The notes beneath the pieces are model-generated. The model had not been told where the DNA came from. It searched no databases and was given only the letters and a program-made list of their open reading frames with translations. Of a DNA stretch of 64,000 nucleotides, positions 28,423-38,013 are shown one piece after another. This DNA comes from Mycolicibacter arupensis (GTDB lineage: Bacteria; Actinomycetota; Actinomycetes; Mycobacteriales; Mycobacteriaceae). The position numbers and the translations under genes are program-made. The stretch is taken from the NCBI RefSeq assembly GCF_002086515.1, contig NZ_MVHH01000013.1:1-64000 (forward strand), written 5' to 3'. The stretch's first letter is position 1. Every line of letters starts with the position of its first letter.

Positions 28423-29250
28423 CTACGATGCGTCGGTGGTGGTTTCGGCGCCGGTGGCGGCGTCGGGTGCAGTGGCGGTGGCTCCCGCCAGCAGCTCCTG
28501 CTCCCACTCGGCCAGCGGCTCAACCGCTTCGGCCTGCGCCTTGCCCTCGCCATTGCCCTGACCCGCGCGAGCCTGAAGGCCGTCGGCCACTGCGGCGGCG
28601 ATAACCTTGGTCAACAGCGCCGCCGAGCGGATCGCGTCGTCGTTGCCCGGGATGGGGTAGTCGACCAGGTCGGGGTCGCAGTTGGTGTCCAGGATCGCGA
28701 TGATCGGGATGTTCAGCTTGCGAGCCTCTGCGACCGCCAGGTGCTCCTTGTTGGTGTCGACGACCCAGATGGCCGACGGCACCTTGGCCATGTCGCGGAT
28801 ACCGCCGAGGCTGCGCTCGAGCTTGTTCTTCTCGCGGGTCAGCATCAAGATTTCTTTCTTGGTGCGTCCCTCGAAGCCACCGGTCTGCTCCATGGCCTCC
28901 AGCTCCTTCATCCGCTGAAGGCGCTTGTGCACGGTGGAGAAGTTGGTGAGCATGCCGCCGAGCCAGCGCTGGTTCACGTACGGCATCCCCACCCGGGTTG
29001 CCTCGGCCGCGACCGACTCTTGCGCCTGCTTCTTGGTACCGACGAACATGATGGACCCGCCGTGCGCGACGGTTTCCTTGACGAATTCGTACGCCTTGTC
29101 GATGAACGTCAGCGTCTGCTGCAAGTCGATGATGTAGATGCCGTTGCGGTCGGTGAAGATGAACCGCTTCATCTTGGGATTCCAACGACGGGTCTGATGC
29201 CCGAAGTGGGCGCCGCTGTCGAGCAGCTGCTTCATGGTCACGACGGCCAT
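28423..29250 (-). CDS. rpsB: 30S ribosomal protein S2
   Basis: 275 residues from the ATG at 29250: [21 protein letters not shown].. through the S2 signatures [13 protein letters not shown] and [13 protein letters not shown]. The C-terminal extension of about 45 residues (Ala, Glu, Thr-rich) is typical of actinobacteria. An in-frame upstream start at 29373 lies within the structured leader and is rejected. First gene of rpsB-tsf. Confidence 0.97.
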   Translation of the reverse strand: MAVVTMKQLLDSGAHFGHQTRRWNPKMKRFIFTDRNGIYIIDLQQTLTFIDKAYEFVKETVAHGGSIMFVGTKKQAQESVAAEATRVGMPYVNQRWLGGMLTNFSTVHKRLQRMKELEAMEQTGGFEGRTKKEILMLTREKNKLERSLGGIRDMAKVPSAIWVVDTNKEHLAVAEARKLNIPIIAILDTNCDPDLVDYPIPGNDDAIRSAALLTKVIAAAVADGLQARAGQGNGEGKAQAEAVEPLAEWEQELLAGATATAPDAATGAETTTDAS

Positions 29251-29282
29251 GGCTATACCCAGCTTTCTTAGTGTCGGTTGTC

Positions 29283-29354
29283 GCCCGGCGTCGGGTGAGG
29301 CCGGGCCCTGGTGGCTGCTGAGATGCCGGACCCCTGTCGGGGACCATCCGGCAT
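29283..29354 (-). ncRNA. Structured 5' leader of rpsB
   Basis: Two consecutive hairpins lie between the probable promoter and rpsB. One is 29323-29354: 8-base stem (ATGCCGGA/TCCGGCAT), a 4-base bulge, then a 4-base CCCC/GGGG stem with a 4-base loop. The other is 29283-29306: 7-base stem (GCCCGGC/GCCGGGC) with a 10-base loop. Such a leader could bind S2 or act in attenuation; this is inference. Confidence 0.4.
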
Positions 29355-29408
29355 CCGGTTGTGGTGCAGACACGCGAAGTCAGTCCGCGTAAGCGAACTG
29401 CGGAAATG

Positions 29409-29414
29409 AGTTTA
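29409..29414 (-). promoter_or_regulatory. Possible -10 box of rpsB-tsf
   Basis: TAAACT on the minus strand, about 160 bases upstream of rpsB, with TGGACA 20 bases further upstream (longer than the ideal 17-18). The placement would give a leader of about 150 bases. Confidence 0.35.
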
Positions 29415-29486
29415 CACGCTTCGAGCGGGTGGTTTGTCCACAGCAGTGACTGGCCGGATTCGTGGACTTCGATGTGCACTGAACAC

Positions 29487-29972
29487 ATGCGTGGCATCAC
29501 GTTATTGCTGGTCGGAGGGCTCCTCTTGGCCGCACCTGCGCGCGGCGACTCGGCTCGGCTGGATTGGCCGCTGCGGCCGCACCCTGCGGTGGTGCGGCGG
29601 TTCGACGCCCCGCGTCCCGATTGGCTGCGGGGCCACCGGGGCGTGGACCTGGCTGGTGAACCGGGCCAGCCGGTGTATGCCGCGGGGGCGGCAACGGTGG
29701 TGTTCGCCGGGCGCGCCGGCGGGCAACCGGTGGTGTCGCTGGCTCATCCCGGCGGACTGCGCACCAGTTACCAGCCGGTGTCCGCAGCAGTGCGAATCGG
29801 ACAGTTGGTGGCCGGCGGAGCGGTGATCGGAACCTTGGAGCCGGGCCATCCGGGCTGCGCTACCTGCCTGCACTGGGGCGCGATGTGGGGGCCTGCGTCG
29901 CGCGCCGACTATGTCGATCCGCTGGGACTGCTCGCGTCGACGCCGATCCGCCTCAAGCCACTGACGCCCTGA
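29487..29972 (+). CDS. Secreted M23-type peptidoglycan peptidase-like protein (Rv2891-like)
   Basis: 161 residues: signal peptide MRGITLLLVGGLLLAAPARG, then an LytM/M23 domain. Zinc ligands H50 and D54 are present in GHRGVDLAG. The usual terminal H-x-H is C-x-H here (CLHWGAMW, C127 and H129), so the first His is replaced by Cys within a GCATCLH segment. The third zinc ligand is kept but catalytic competence is uncertain. It is divergent from rpsB and convergent with a hydrolase. Confidence 0.8.
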   Translation: MRGITLLLVGGLLLAAPARGDSARLDWPLRPHPAVVRRFDAPRPDWLRGHRGVDLAGEPGQPVYAAGAATVVFAGRAGGQPVVSLAHPGGLRTSYQPVSAAVRIGQLVAGGAVIGTLEPGHPGCATCLHWGAMWGPASRADYVDPLGLLASTPIRLKPLTP

Positions 29973-29986
29973 AAGCCGCTAGGGCG
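29965..29986. terminator. Possible bidirectional hairpin between convergent genes
   Basis: CGCCCT/AGGGCG 6-base stem with a 10-base loop spanning both stop codons. No T-tract is present, so it is only a weak terminator candidate. Confidence 0.3.
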
Positions 29987-30842
29987 CCGGTAGGCGGCGC
30001 AGAAAATCCACGACCGCGGCGATCACCGCGTCAGGCTGGTCACGTTGAACCCAATGACCAGCGCCAGCAACGACTTTCAGTTCAGCATTCGGCATTCGTG
30101 CAGCAGCGGCGCGGGCGCGTGAAAGGGGTACGCCGACGTCCCGATCACCATGGATGATCAGCGCCGGCCGCGGGAAGTCAGCCAGCCGCGGCGTGTAATC
30201 GGTCTTCAGCCTGTTCCACAACAACTCGTCGCGCTGCCATTGCTCGAAGGCGGTGAAGCCGGGATTGTGCGCTGCGGCAAGCACTTCCGAGATCAGTTCG
30301 GGGGTGCGTCTCGCCGGGTCACGAATCAGCGATGTGAGGCTCCAGGCCAACATCGTGGGGTTGGTCGCCATCCAGCGGGTGGCGCTGTCCAGCAGCCCGG
30401 TGCGTTGCATCGCCCAGGCCAGCGTGTGCCGGCCGCCGGCCAGCCGCGGCATCAGCCCGTAGCTGTCCAACAGCAACGCCGCAGCGACCCGTTCCGGTCG
30501 CTCCAACGTATGGCCGATCGACAGTCCCCCACCCAGCGACAGGCCGCCGATCACGTAGTGGTCCAGACCGAGCGCGTCGACGAGCTCCCCGACGTAGGCC
30601 ACCAGCCGTTGCTGGGTCACCCGCCACGACGGCAAGGGGCTTTCGCCGCAGCCGGGATGGTCAGGAGCGATCACACGGAAGCCGCATGTGGCCAGCCGTG
30701 GGCCCACGTCCCCCCAGGACAGCTCGGCGCTGTCGGTACCGCCACCATGCAGCAGCACCACCGTGCGGGTCGCGTCAGCCGGGTGAAAGTCGAGGTAAGA
30801 CACCCGGCCGCAGGGCAAATTCAGCGTTGATCGCATCATCAC
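29979..30842 (-). CDS. Alpha/beta hydrolase
   Basis: A 287-residue alpha/beta-hydrolase-fold enzyme with oxyanion region [17 protein letters not shown], nucleophile elbow GLSLGGG (Ser), acid in HGDRDVGVP (Asp) and GAGHWVQ (His). The triad is complete. It resembles C-C bond or ester hydrolases of the MhpC/haloperoxidase type; the substrate is unknown. It overlaps xerC by 4 bases and is probably the last gene of an LMO-xerC-hydrolase unit. Confidence 0.82.
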   Translation of the reverse strand: MMMRSTLNLPCGRVSYLDFHPADATRTVVLLHGGGTDSAELSWGDVGPRLATCGFRVIAPDHPGCGESPLPSWRVTQQRLVAYVGELVDALGLDHYVIGGLSLGGGLSIGHTLERPERVAAALLLDSYGLMPRLAGGRHTLAWAMQRTGLLDSATRWMATNPTMLAWSLTSLIRDPARRTPELISEVLAAAHNPGFTAFEQWQRDELLWNRLKTDYTPRLADFPRPALIIHGDRDVGVPLSRARAAAARMPNAELKVVAGAGHWVQRDQPDAVIAAVVDFLRRLPAP

Positions 30843-31747
30843 GCCCGGGGGTGTGCCTGGTCGTGGACGGCGCGCAACCGGGCGACCGTCACATGGGTGT
30901 AGAGCTGAGTGGTGGCCAGGCTGGAGTGCCCGAGCAGCTCCTGAACGATCCGCAGGTCGGCCCCGCCCTCCAACAGGTGGGTCGCCGCTGTGTGGCGCAG
31001 CCCGTGCGGTCCCATGTCCGGCGCTCCCCCGACCGCGGCGACGGTCTGGTGCACCACGGTGCGGGCCTGACGTGGGTCGAGGCGGCCACCGCGAGCGCCG
31101 AGCAGCAGCGCCGGGCCCGACTCCGCCGTCATCACCCGGGGGCGTCCGCGGGCGAGCCAGGCCTGCAGCGCCTCGGCGGCCGGCTCTCCAAATGGAACGG
31201 TCCGTTGTTTGTTGCCCTTGCCCACCACGCGGAGCACCCGCCTTGAGCTGTCCACGTCGTCGAGGTCAAGGCCGCACAGTTCACTGACACGAACGGCGGT
31301 GGCGTAGAGCAGTTCGGCAATCAGCCTGTCTCGCAACGCGAGGGGATCGTCCTGCTGGGCACCGGATTTGGCAGCGGTCATCGCTTGGTGCGCCTGGTCT
31401 CGACGCAGCACCGCCGGCAACGTCCGGCGAGCCTTGGGCAGTTGCAGACGGGCACCGGGATCGGAGTCCAGTAGTCCGCGCCGAGCGGCCCAGGCCGTAA
31501 AGGTCTTGATCGTCGATGTGCGGCGCGCCAGGGTGCTGCGCGCTGCACCTGAGCGGGCCTGCTCCGCCAGCCAGCTGCGCAGCACCGGCAGCGTCAGGCC
31601 GTCGAGGCCGGTATGTCCCTGCTTGGCAAGGAATCCGAACAGCGACCGCAGGTCGCCGAGGTAGGCGCGCCGGGTGTGGTCGGATCGGCCCCGTTCCAAA
31701 GCCAGGTGCTCGTCGAAATCGTCGAGAATCGCCTCCACATCGAACAC
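30839..31747 (-). CDS. xerC: Tyrosine recombinase XerC
   Basis: About 302 residues; with XerD resolves chromosome dimers at dif. The N-terminal SAM-like DNA-binding domain runs from about 5 to 90 ([17 protein letters not shown]), and the catalytic domain has [11 protein letters not shown] (Arg), [12 protein letters not shown] (His-x2-Arg), [14 protein letters not shown] (His and Tyr). All catalytic residues are present. The start is uncertain: GTG 31747 or GTG 31738 avoid overlap with the upstream gene, whereas the ATG at 31810 would overlap it. Confidence 0.92.
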   Translation of the reverse strand: MFDVEAILDDFDEHLALERGRSDHTRRAYLGDLRSLFGFLAKQGHTGLDGLTLPVLRSWLAEQARSGAARSTLARRTSTIKTFTAWAARRGLLDSDPGARLQLPKARRTLPAVLRRDQAHQAMTAAKSGAQQDDPLALRDRLIAELLYATAVRVSELCGLDLDDVDSSRRVLRVVGKGNKQRTVPFGEPAAEALQAWLARGRPRVMTAESGPALLLGARGGRLDPRQARTVVHQTVAAVGGAPDMGPHGLRHTAATHLLEGGADLRIVQELLGHSSLATTQLYTHVTVARLRAVHDQAHPRA

Positions 31748-31772
31748 AGTCTCAGACCGCACCCGGCGGAGC

Positions 31773-32933
31773 TCAGCTGACGCGCCGCAGCGCTTCGGGG
31801 GTGAGATCAAGCCGTGATGGATAGCCGTCGACCGCCATGATCAGGTCCGCCTCCGCCAACAATGAGCGCAGCACGTGCACGATCCCCGCCGTTCCGCCCA
31901 GGGCCAGTCCATACGCATAGGGTCGCCCGATACCCACCGCCGTCGCGCCCAGCGCGAGCGCCTTGATGATGTCGGCGCCGGTGCGGATGCCCGAATCGAA
32001 GAGCACCGGCATCCCGTCGGCGGCGGCCACCACATCGGGCAGGCAGTCCAGGGCCGGCAGTCCACCGTTGGCCTGGCGCCCGCCGTGGGTGGAGCAGTAG
32101 ATGCCATCGACACCCCCGTCTCGGGCGCGCCGGACGTCGTCGGGGTGGCAGATCCCCTTGACGATCAACGGCAGATCCGTCAGTGACCGCAGCCACGGAA
32201 GGTCATCCCAGGTCAGCGGGTTCCCGAAAGTCTGTATCCAGGACAAGATGGCCGCTTGCGGGTTCTCCTCGGGTGCCTGTGCCAGGCTGGCCCGAAACAC
32301 CGGGTCCGAAAAATAGTTGGACAGGCAGTGCCCGCGCAGTTGCGGGAAGTTCGACGTAGACAGATCGCGCGGGCGCCAGCCCGGAACCCAGGTGTCCAGG
32401 GTGACGACGATGGCCTTGTAGCCCGCCGATTCGGCGCGCTGCACCAGGCTGGCGGCCAGCTCACGGTCCTTGGGCGTGTACAGCTGAAAAAGGCCGGGGG
32501 TGCCGCCGAATTCGGCGGCCACGTCTTCGAGCGGGTCCGCCGTGAGAGTGGACACCATCATGGGCACCCCGGTGGCCGCGGCGGCGCGGGCGCTGGCCAG
32601 GTCGCCGTGTCCATCCTGGGCGCAGATCCCGATGACACCGATCGGGGCCATGAAGATCGGTGAGGGCAGCCGCATACCGAACAGGTCGATCGACAGGTCA
32701 CGCTCGGCCGCGCCGACGAACATCCTTGGGATCAGACCCCACCCGTCGAACGCGGTGACGTTGATCCGCTGGGTGCGCTCGTCGCCGGCACCACCGGCCA
32801 CATAGGACCACACCGAGGGCGACAGCGCCGCAGCGGCTTTGGCCTCCAGCTCGGTGTAGGTCATCGGGAAGGTCGGCAGCACCCCTGCCAGACCCTGCAG
32901 ATAGATCTCGAACTGATAATCCCCGAATGCCAT
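31773..32933 (-). CDS. L-lactate 2-monooxygenase-like FMN enzyme
   Basis: A 386-residue FMN-dependent alpha-hydroxyacid oxidase. [51 protein letters not shown] (catalytic His and Arg), [18 protein letters not shown] and [13 protein letters not shown] are all present. The length, [10 protein letters not shown] region and [10 protein letters not shown] follow mycobacterial lactate 2-monooxygenase (lactate plus O2 to acetate plus CO2) more closely than lactate dehydrogenase. This is recalled similarity, so lactate oxidase or mandelate-type activity remains possible. Confidence 0.85.
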   Translation of the reverse strand: MAFGDYQFEIYLQGLAGVLPTFPMTYTELEAKAAAALSPSVWSYVAGGAGDERTQRINVTAFDGWGLIPRMFVGAAERDLSIDLFGMRLPSPIFMAPIGVIGICAQDGHGDLASARAAAATGVPMMVSTLTADPLEDVAAEFGGTPGLFQLYTPKDRELAASLVQRAESAGYKAIVVTLDTWVPGWRPRDLSTSNFPQLRGHCLSNYFSDPVFRASLAQAPEENPQAAILSWIQTFGNPLTWDDLPWLRSLTDLPLIVKGICHPDDVRRARDGGVDGIYCSTHGGRQANGGLPALDCLPDVVAAADGMPVLFDSGIRTGADIIKALALGATAVGIGRPYAYGLALGGTAGIVHVLRSLLAEADLIMAVDGYPSRLDLTPEALRRVS

Positions 32934-32937
32934 GACT

Positions 32938-33795
32938 TCAGCCCGCCTCCGCCTCGTTCGCTTCTTTGGCCGCGAGTTCTTTCTTCCACTGCCGGAAGGT
33001 CTCTTCGGTGCGCCCGCGCCGCCAGTATCCCGAGATCGATGCCCACTTGGCGTCGACGCCGCGCACCGTGCGGACGTAGGGCCGCAGATTGTGCATGACG
33101 GCCTGCGCCTCGCCGTGGATGAACACCTGAACCTGTCCCGGCGGCCAGGCGGCGGTGGTGACCGCTGTGACCAGCGGAGCGTTATCCCCGGCCCGCTCCT
33201 GGCCCACCAAGTCCGCACGCCCGCCACGATGCAGCCAGGTCACCTCTACACCCTCCGGGGCGGCCAGCGTTACCTCGTCCTCGGGCCCGGCGACTTCGAT
33301 GAAGGCTTTCCCGACGGCGCCGGACGGCAACGCCTCCAGGGCGGCCGCGATCGCGGGCAACGCACTTTCGTCGCCGGCAAGAAGATGCCAATCGGCGGCG
33401 GGGTCGGGAGCGTAGGCACCGGCTGGGCCCATCACATAGGCGGGGTCGCCGGGCTCAGCGGTGCGTGCCCACGGCCCCACAACCCCGTGGTCACCATGCA
33501 CGGAGACATCGATGGTGAGCTCCCGGGTGAGTGGATCAGCGCGCCGCACGGTCAGGGTGCGGACCACGGGTCGCTGCTCGTCCAGCAGGCCCGCGAAGCT
33601 GTCCAGCGTCAGCGGTTTGGGTAGTGCTGCGACATCCACGTCGTAGCGCACAAAGACCACCTTGACGTACGAATCCGCGAAATCGCTGGGTTGGAACGTG
33701 TCGAAACCGCTGCCACCCAGCACCACTCGAATGAGATGTTCGGAAAGGTGCTCGGTGCGGACAACCTCGAAGGTGTGAACCGGTCTTCCCGCCAC
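32938..33795 (-). CDS. viuB: Siderophore-interacting protein (ViuB/SIP-like, Rv2895c-like)
   Basis: 285 residues from GTG 33795, preceded by GGAGAG. It has an N-terminal FAD-binding beta barrel ([32 protein letters not shown]) and a C-terminal NAD(P)H-binding SIP domain ([20 protein letters not shown] ... [15 protein letters not shown]). These proteins reduce ferric siderophores to free iron in the cytosol. Terminal [14 protein letters not shown] is a charged helix. No siderophore synthesis or transport genes are adjacent. Confidence 0.88.
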   Translation of the reverse strand: MAGRPVHTFEVVRTEHLSEHLIRVVLGGSGFDTFQPSDFADSYVKVVFVRYDVDVAALPKPLTLDSFAGLLDEQRPVVRTLTVRRADPLTRELTIDVSVHGDHGVVGPWARTAEPGDPAYVMGPAGAYAPDPAADWHLLAGDESALPAIAAALEALPSGAVGKAFIEVAGPEDEVTLAAPEGVEVTWLHRGGRADLVGQERAGDNAPLVTAVTTAAWPPGQVQVFIHGEAQAVMHNLRPYVRTVRGVDAKWASISGYWRRGRTEETFRQWKKELAAKEANEAEAG

Positions 33796-33836
33796 GCTCT
33801 CTCCCGTCGTCGCACTGCCCCCGCCGACTATACGAG

Positions 33837-34973
33837 TTAGCGCTTCGGGCGGACTATCCCCCAGCTTCCGTCCCGCCGCGCAACCAGCCCAGCGACTTCG
33901 AGCATCGCCAGCGGCCCGAGCACCTGCGGCGGAGCCAGCCCGGCTGCCACCGAGATCTGATCGACGGTGAGTACACCGCGCCCAGGCAACGCCTCGTAGA
34001 CCTGTCGTTCGGCGATGCTGAGCCCATCCAGCGGCGTGACCGGTCGTGGCGGTGCCGTCGCCAGCTCGCCGACCCGCCCCGCCAGCTCGACCACCTCGTC
34101 GACGCGGGTCACCAGCTCCGCACCCCCGCGCAGCAGCACGTGGCACCCGAGTGAGGCCGCACTCGTGACGGGACCCGGGACCGCGGCCACCGGCCGGCCC
34201 AGTCGCCGTGCCCAAGCAGCGGTGTTGGCCGCGCCACTGCGCAGTCCTGCTTCCACCACAACCGTCGCCCCCGCCAACACAGCCACCAGCCGGTTGCGCG
34301 TCAAGAATCGGTGCCGCGCCGGGCGAACACCGGGCGGATATTCGGTGACCAGCAGGCCGTGGTTGCCAATGCGGTGCAGCAGCGCGGAGTGGCCTGCCGG
34401 GTAGGTGATGTCGATTCCGCCGGCGAGCACGGCAACCGTTGTGCCCGTGGCGGCAAGGGCGGCTCGATGAGCCGCGCCATCGATCCCGTAAGCGCCACCG
34501 GACACCACTGCCACGTCGCGTTCGGCCAGGCCGCTGGCCAGATCCGCGGCCACCAGCTCGCCGTAGGCGGTAGCGGCGCGGGTACCGACAATCGCGGTGG
34601 CCCGTTCGGCGACCTCATCCAGACGCGCCGGCCCCAGCGCCCAGAGCGCAAGTGGAGGCCGGCAGTCCGGCCGCTCGGCGGCAGCGGCGCCGCCGAATGC
34701 GGCGAAGGCCAGCACGGGCCACTCCGCGTCGTCCGGCGTGATCAGCCGGGCTCCGCAGCGGGCGATCAGCTCCAGGTCGTCCGCGGCCACATCGATCGCT
34801 CGCCGGGCTTCGGTCTGCCGGGCCAGATCTGAGCCGACCGCACCGCGCCGAACCCGCTCCGCGGCTTCCACCGGCCCGACCCGCCCCACCAGAGCCGCGA
34901 GCTCGGTGTTCGGCGGCTCAGCGACCCGCGATAGGTAGGCCCAGGCCCGCATCGCGATGTCGGTGGCGCTCAT
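33837..34973 (-). CDS. dprA: DNA-protecting protein DprA
   Basis: 378 residues. The Rossmann-like core has VSGGAYGIDGAAHRAAL and AGGIDITYPAGHSALL, with a SAM-like N-terminal region and a C-terminal winged helix (about 310-378, GVLTVDQISVAAGLAPPQV). It binds ssDNA and loads RecA in transformable bacteria. It overlaps the ComM-like gene by 4 bases, in the dprA-comM-yraN order common in many bacteria. Confidence 0.93.
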   Translation of the reverse strand: MSATDIAMRAWAYLSRVAEPPNTELAALVGRVGPVEAAERVRRGAVGSDLARQTEARRAIDVAADDLELIARCGARLITPDDAEWPVLAFAAFGGAAAAERPDCRPPLALWALGPARLDEVAERATAIVGTRAATAYGELVAADLASGLAERDVAVVSGGAYGIDGAAHRAALAATGTTVAVLAGGIDITYPAGHSALLHRIGNHGLLVTEYPPGVRPARHRFLTRNRLVAVLAGATVVVEAGLRSGAANTAAWARRLGRPVAAVPGPVTSAASLGCHVLLRGGAELVTRVDEVVELAGRVGELATAPPRPVTPLDGLSIAERQVYEALPGRGVLTVDQISVAAGLAPPQVLGPLAMLEVAGLVARRDGSWGIVRPKR

Positions 34974-36481
34974 CGGGCCGCACCGCCCTGGCGGAAACTC
35001 AGGGCCGTGGACACCTCGTCCAGCCCTGGCGAGGTCCTCCCCGCCAGATCACTCAGTGTCCAGGCGACCCGGAGGGTGCGGTTGGCGCCCCGAATGGACA
35101 GCAGTCCTCGGTCGAGCGCCGTGCGCAGTGGGGTCATCGCCGCGGAACCGAGCCGAAATCTGCGGCGCAGCAACGCTCCACTGACTTCTGCGTTGGTGTG
35201 GAAGCCGTGGGGTTCCCATCGGTGGGCCGCGGCGGCACGCGCGTTGGCGACCCGTGCCCGCACAGCGGCGGTGGGCTCTCCGTCCATGGCCGAGAACGCG
35301 CCCGCCCGCACCGGATGCATCTCCACCCGAAGGTCGACCCTGTCCAGCAGCGGCCCGGACAGCCTGCCGAGGTAACGCCGCTTCTGGATCGACTTACAGG
35401 TGCAGTCCCTGGGATCGGCGGGTGCGCAGGGACACGGGTTGGCCGCCATCACCAGCTGAAATCTGGCCGGGTAGCAGGCCACCCCGTCGCGACGGGCCAG
35501 CCGGATCTCACCGTCCTCCAGCGGTGTCCGTAGCGCCTCCAAAGCACTGACCCGGATCTCGGCGCACTCGTCAAGGAACAGCACGCCGCGGTGCGCGCGG
35601 CTCACGGCGCCGGGCCGCGCCATTCCGGAGCCCCCACCCACCAGCGCCGCCACACTCGAGCTGTGATGCGGCGCGATGAATGGTGGCCGGGTGATCAGCG
35701 GCGCGCTGCCCGACAGCAGCCCGGCCACCGAATGGATGGCGGTGACCTCAAGCGATTCGGCTTCGGTCAGGGGCGGCAGCAGCCCGGGAAGTCGTTGGGC
35801 CAGCATGGTTTTTCCTATACCAGGGGGCCCGGTCAACATCAGATGGTGCGAGCCGGCGGCGGCAACCTCGACGGCAAACCGAGCTTGGGCCTGACCGACC
35901 ACATCGGCCAGGTCCGCACCGTGATCAGTCATCGGGGCCGCGGTGGTGATCCGACCCTGGAGACGGGCCGAGCCGGTCACCCAGCCGTGCAACTGACCCA
36001 ACGTGGCCACGCCGTAGACCTCGATGCCGTCCACCAGGCTGGCCTCGGCGAGGTTGTCCACCGGCACCACCGCCACGCTCCAGCCCTCATTCTTGGCGGC
36101 CAGCACGGCGGGCAGCACCCCGTGCACAGGCCGCACCCGCCCGTCGAGGGCCAACTCCCCGAGCAGTACGGCCGTCGCCAAGCGCGGCCACGGCGCCTTG
36201 CGCTCCGCGGAGAGCACCGCGGCGGCCAACGCTATGTCGTACACCGAGCCGACCTTCGGCAGCGTTGCCGGGGACAGCGCCAGAGTCAGCCGGGCCGATG
36301 GCCACCGCTGACCACTGTTGGTGATCGCCGCCCGGACCCGGTCACGTGACTCGTGGAGTGCGGCATCAGGCAGCCCCACCAGGTGCACCCCCGGCAGGCC
36401 CGAGGAGATGTCGGCCTCGATCTCCACGATCAAGCCGTCGAGACCGCGCACTGCCACCGAGAACGCACGCCCCAGCGCCAT
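34970..36481 (-). CDS. YifB/ComM-family AAA+ ATPase (Mg-chelatase-like)
   Basis: 503 residues: an N-terminal Lon-protease-like fold domain (about 1-170), an AAA+ domain with Walker A GPPGIGKTMLAQRLP (about 215-229) and Walker B FLDECAEI, and a C-terminal Mg-chelatase domain. A zinc-like cluster CPCAPADPRDCTC is present in the insert. ComM is a branch-migration helicase in transformation; here function is inferred from family and the dprA neighbour. Confidence 0.92.
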   Translation of the reverse strand: MALGRAFSVAVRGLDGLIVEIEADISSGLPGVHLVGLPDAALHESRDRVRAAITNSGQRWPSARLTLALSPATLPKVGSVYDIALAAAVLSAERKAPWPRLATAVLLGELALDGRVRPVHGVLPAVLAAKNEGWSVAVVPVDNLAEASLVDGIEVYGVATLGQLHGWVTGSARLQGRITTAAPMTDHGADLADVVGQAQARFAVEVAAAGSHHLMLTGPPGIGKTMLAQRLPGLLPPLTEAESLEVTAIHSVAGLLSGSAPLITRPPFIAPHHSSSVAALVGGGSGMARPGAVSRAHRGVLFLDECAEIRVSALEALRTPLEDGEIRLARRDGVACYPARFQLVMAANPCPCAPADPRDCTCKSIQKRRYLGRLSGPLLDRVDLRVEMHPVRAGAFSAMDGEPTAAVRARVANARAAAAHRWEPHGFHTNAEVSGALLRRRFRLGSAAMTPLRTALDRGLLSIRGANRTLRVAWTLSDLAGRTSPGLDEVSTALSFRQGGAAR

Positions 36482-36850
36482 TCAGCCCACCCCCTGCAGA
36501 TGGGTGATCTCCGGGGTGCGGCTGCGCCCGATCCGCACCCCGATCACATCGAGCCGGATCTCGCCCCAGTGCGCCTGCTGGCCGACCAGCCACGCACCGG
36601 CCAGCCGGCGCAACCTGCGCACCTTCTCGGGCGGTACCGCATATGCCAGCCCGCCGAAACCGTCTCCGCTGCGGGTCTTTACCTCCACGAACACCACCGC
36701 GCGCGCGACGGGATCAGCGGCGATCACGTCCAGTTCGCCGTACCTACAGCGCCAGTTACGGGCCACAATGGCCCAGCCCTGCGCCATCAGATAGTCGACG
36801 GCCAGTTGTTCTCCGAGCGCTCCCAGCTCGGAGCGGGTCATGGTTGTCAT
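36482..36850 (-). CDS. UPF0102 (YraN-like) endonuclease-fold protein
   Basis: 122 residues from the ATG at 36850 (an ATG at 36880 is also in frame). The PD-(D/E)xK-like core GELDVIA ... VFVEVKTRSG is intact, after RSELGALGEQLAVDYL. YraN proteins are Holliday-junction-resolvase-like with unclear role. It adjoins the ComM-like gene directly. Confidence 0.88.
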   Translation of the reverse strand: MTTMTRSELGALGEQLAVDYLMAQGWAIVARNWRCRYGELDVIAADPVARAVVFVEVKTRSGDGFGGLAYAVPPEKVRRLRRLAGAWLVGQQAHWGEIRLDVIGVRIGRSRTPEITHLQGVG

Positions 36851-36969
36851 GCCCGTCAGGCTCGGTGGTGACTCCGACATGGGCGAGTCACCCGAGACCG
36901 AAAACGAACTCCCAGAGTTCAGTTATCCCCAACGGCGACTTCGTCCACAGCCGCCAGGAACCGAAGAGA

Positions 36970-37632
36970 TCAGCCGTGTGCGCCCGGCGCCCGAACGATC
37001 AACGGCACGCCGGGAAAGTAGGCCGCCATCTCGGCACGAGCGCGCCGCAAAGCCGCTGTGCCGTAACCCTTCTTGCGGTGCTCGGGATGAATCCAGATCC
37101 GCACGTTCACCTCACCGTGGTTGAGGTCGCCAAAGACCATGCCCACTTTGTGCGCGCCGTCGATGGCGACGAACACGGCTGCATCCTCGTCATCGACGCG
37201 CGCCAACGCCGCGCTGATCTCTTCGGCGAGGTCACCGGCGGGCCGGCCCGTGCCGTCGGCACTTGCCCCGACGTCGGTGGTCCGGTCCGCCAGAATGTCG
37301 CGGTCCTGCTCACCGGAGAACAGCCGCAGCGTCAACGACTCGCCGGAACTCGCCGGCCGGTCGCCGAGGGTGAAGGTGAGCTCGTTGTTGAGGTCGTCGA
37401 GCTCGTCTGCAATCCGACTCCGGGAGTCCTTGGTCAGCTGATCCAACGACATCCCGATCACCGCTTCGCAGCCCAGCGGCGAGACGCCCAGCAACTCGGC
37501 GATCGCATGCACGGCCGATGTGCGGTCGTCGGAATCGACGATAACGTCGAGCACCTCATGACGGCGTTCCATGGCCTTGAGCAGGGCATCGGTGATTTCA
37601 CGGCGGGAGACGGCACGGTCGACAGCGGTCAT
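36970..37632 (-). CDS. GyrA-like helical segment fused to GNAT acetyltransferase
   Basis: 220 residues. Residues about 14-88 (ALLKAMERRHEVLDVIV ... EAVIGMSLDQLTKDSRSRI) follow the pattern of the GyrA/ParC C-gate and coiled-coil region, where subunits dimerise. Residues about 98-220 are a GNAT fold with the acetyl-CoA loop HRKKGYGTAAL (R-x2-G-x-G at 186-191). The ATG at 37632 is supported by TAGGCT 7 bases upstream. The GyrA part has no catalytic tyrosine, so it is probably a dimerisation or partner-binding module (inference). The substrate is unknown. Confidence 0.8.
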   Translation of the reverse strand: MTAVDRAVSRREITDALLKAMERRHEVLDVIVDSDDRTSAVHAIAELLGVSPLGCEAVIGMSLDQLTKDSRSRIADELDDLNNELTFTLGDRPASSGESLTLRLFSGEQDRDILADRTTDVGASADGTGRPAGDLAEEISAALARVDDEDAAVFVAIDGAHKVGMVFGDLNHGEVNVRIWIHPEHRKKGYGTAALRRARAEMAAYFPGVPLIVRAPGAHG

Positions 37633-37639
37633 GGGAGTC

Positions 37640-37645
37640 AGCCTA
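37640..37645 (-). promoter_or_regulatory. -10 box of the GyrA-like/GNAT gene
   Basis: TAGGCT on the minus strand, 7 bases before the ATG at 37632. Predicts a leaderless transcript. Confidence 0.45.
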
Positions 37646-37707
37646 GACCGAAGCCGGCGGTTCAGCGAGGCTCGACGAAGGAGAGCCGACACTGGGACCG
37701 GCGGCGG

Positions 37708-38013
37708 CTACTCCGGCAGCCGCAGTTCGGGCTTCTCGACCTCTTCGATGTTGACGTCTTTGAACGTGACCACCCGCACCTGCTTGACGAACCGGGCCGG
37801 CCGGTACATGTCCCACACCCAGGCGTCAGCCAGCCGCAGCTCGAAATACACCTCACCGTCGGCGTTTCGGGGCACCATCTCGACACTGTTGGCCAGGTAG
37901 AAGCGCCGCTCGGTCTCCACGACGTAACTGAACTGCCCCACGATGTCCTTGTATTCGCGGTACAGCGAGAGTTCCATCTCGGTTTCGTACTTCTCGAGAT
38001 CCTCGGCACTCAT
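37708..38013 (-). CDS. DUF2469 protein (Rv2901c-like)
   Basis: 101 residues, acidic, highly conserved in actinobacteria: [20 protein letters not shown] ... [16 protein letters not shown]. Function unknown. It overlaps rnhB by 4 bases. The frame is open upstream, but the conserved start [10 protein letters not shown] fixes the ATG at 38013. Probably co-transcribed with rplS-lepB-rnhB. Confidence 0.92.
   Translation of the reverse strand: MSAEDLEKYETEMELSLYREYKDIVGQFSYVVETERRFYLANSVEMVPRNADGEVYFELRLADAWVWDMYRPARFVKQVRVVTFKDVNIEEVEKPELRLPE

Noticed and set aside
29251-29373. 41-residue N-terminal extension of S2
   Set aside because: S2 begins [10 protein letters not shown] in relatives, and the extension would translate the structured leader.
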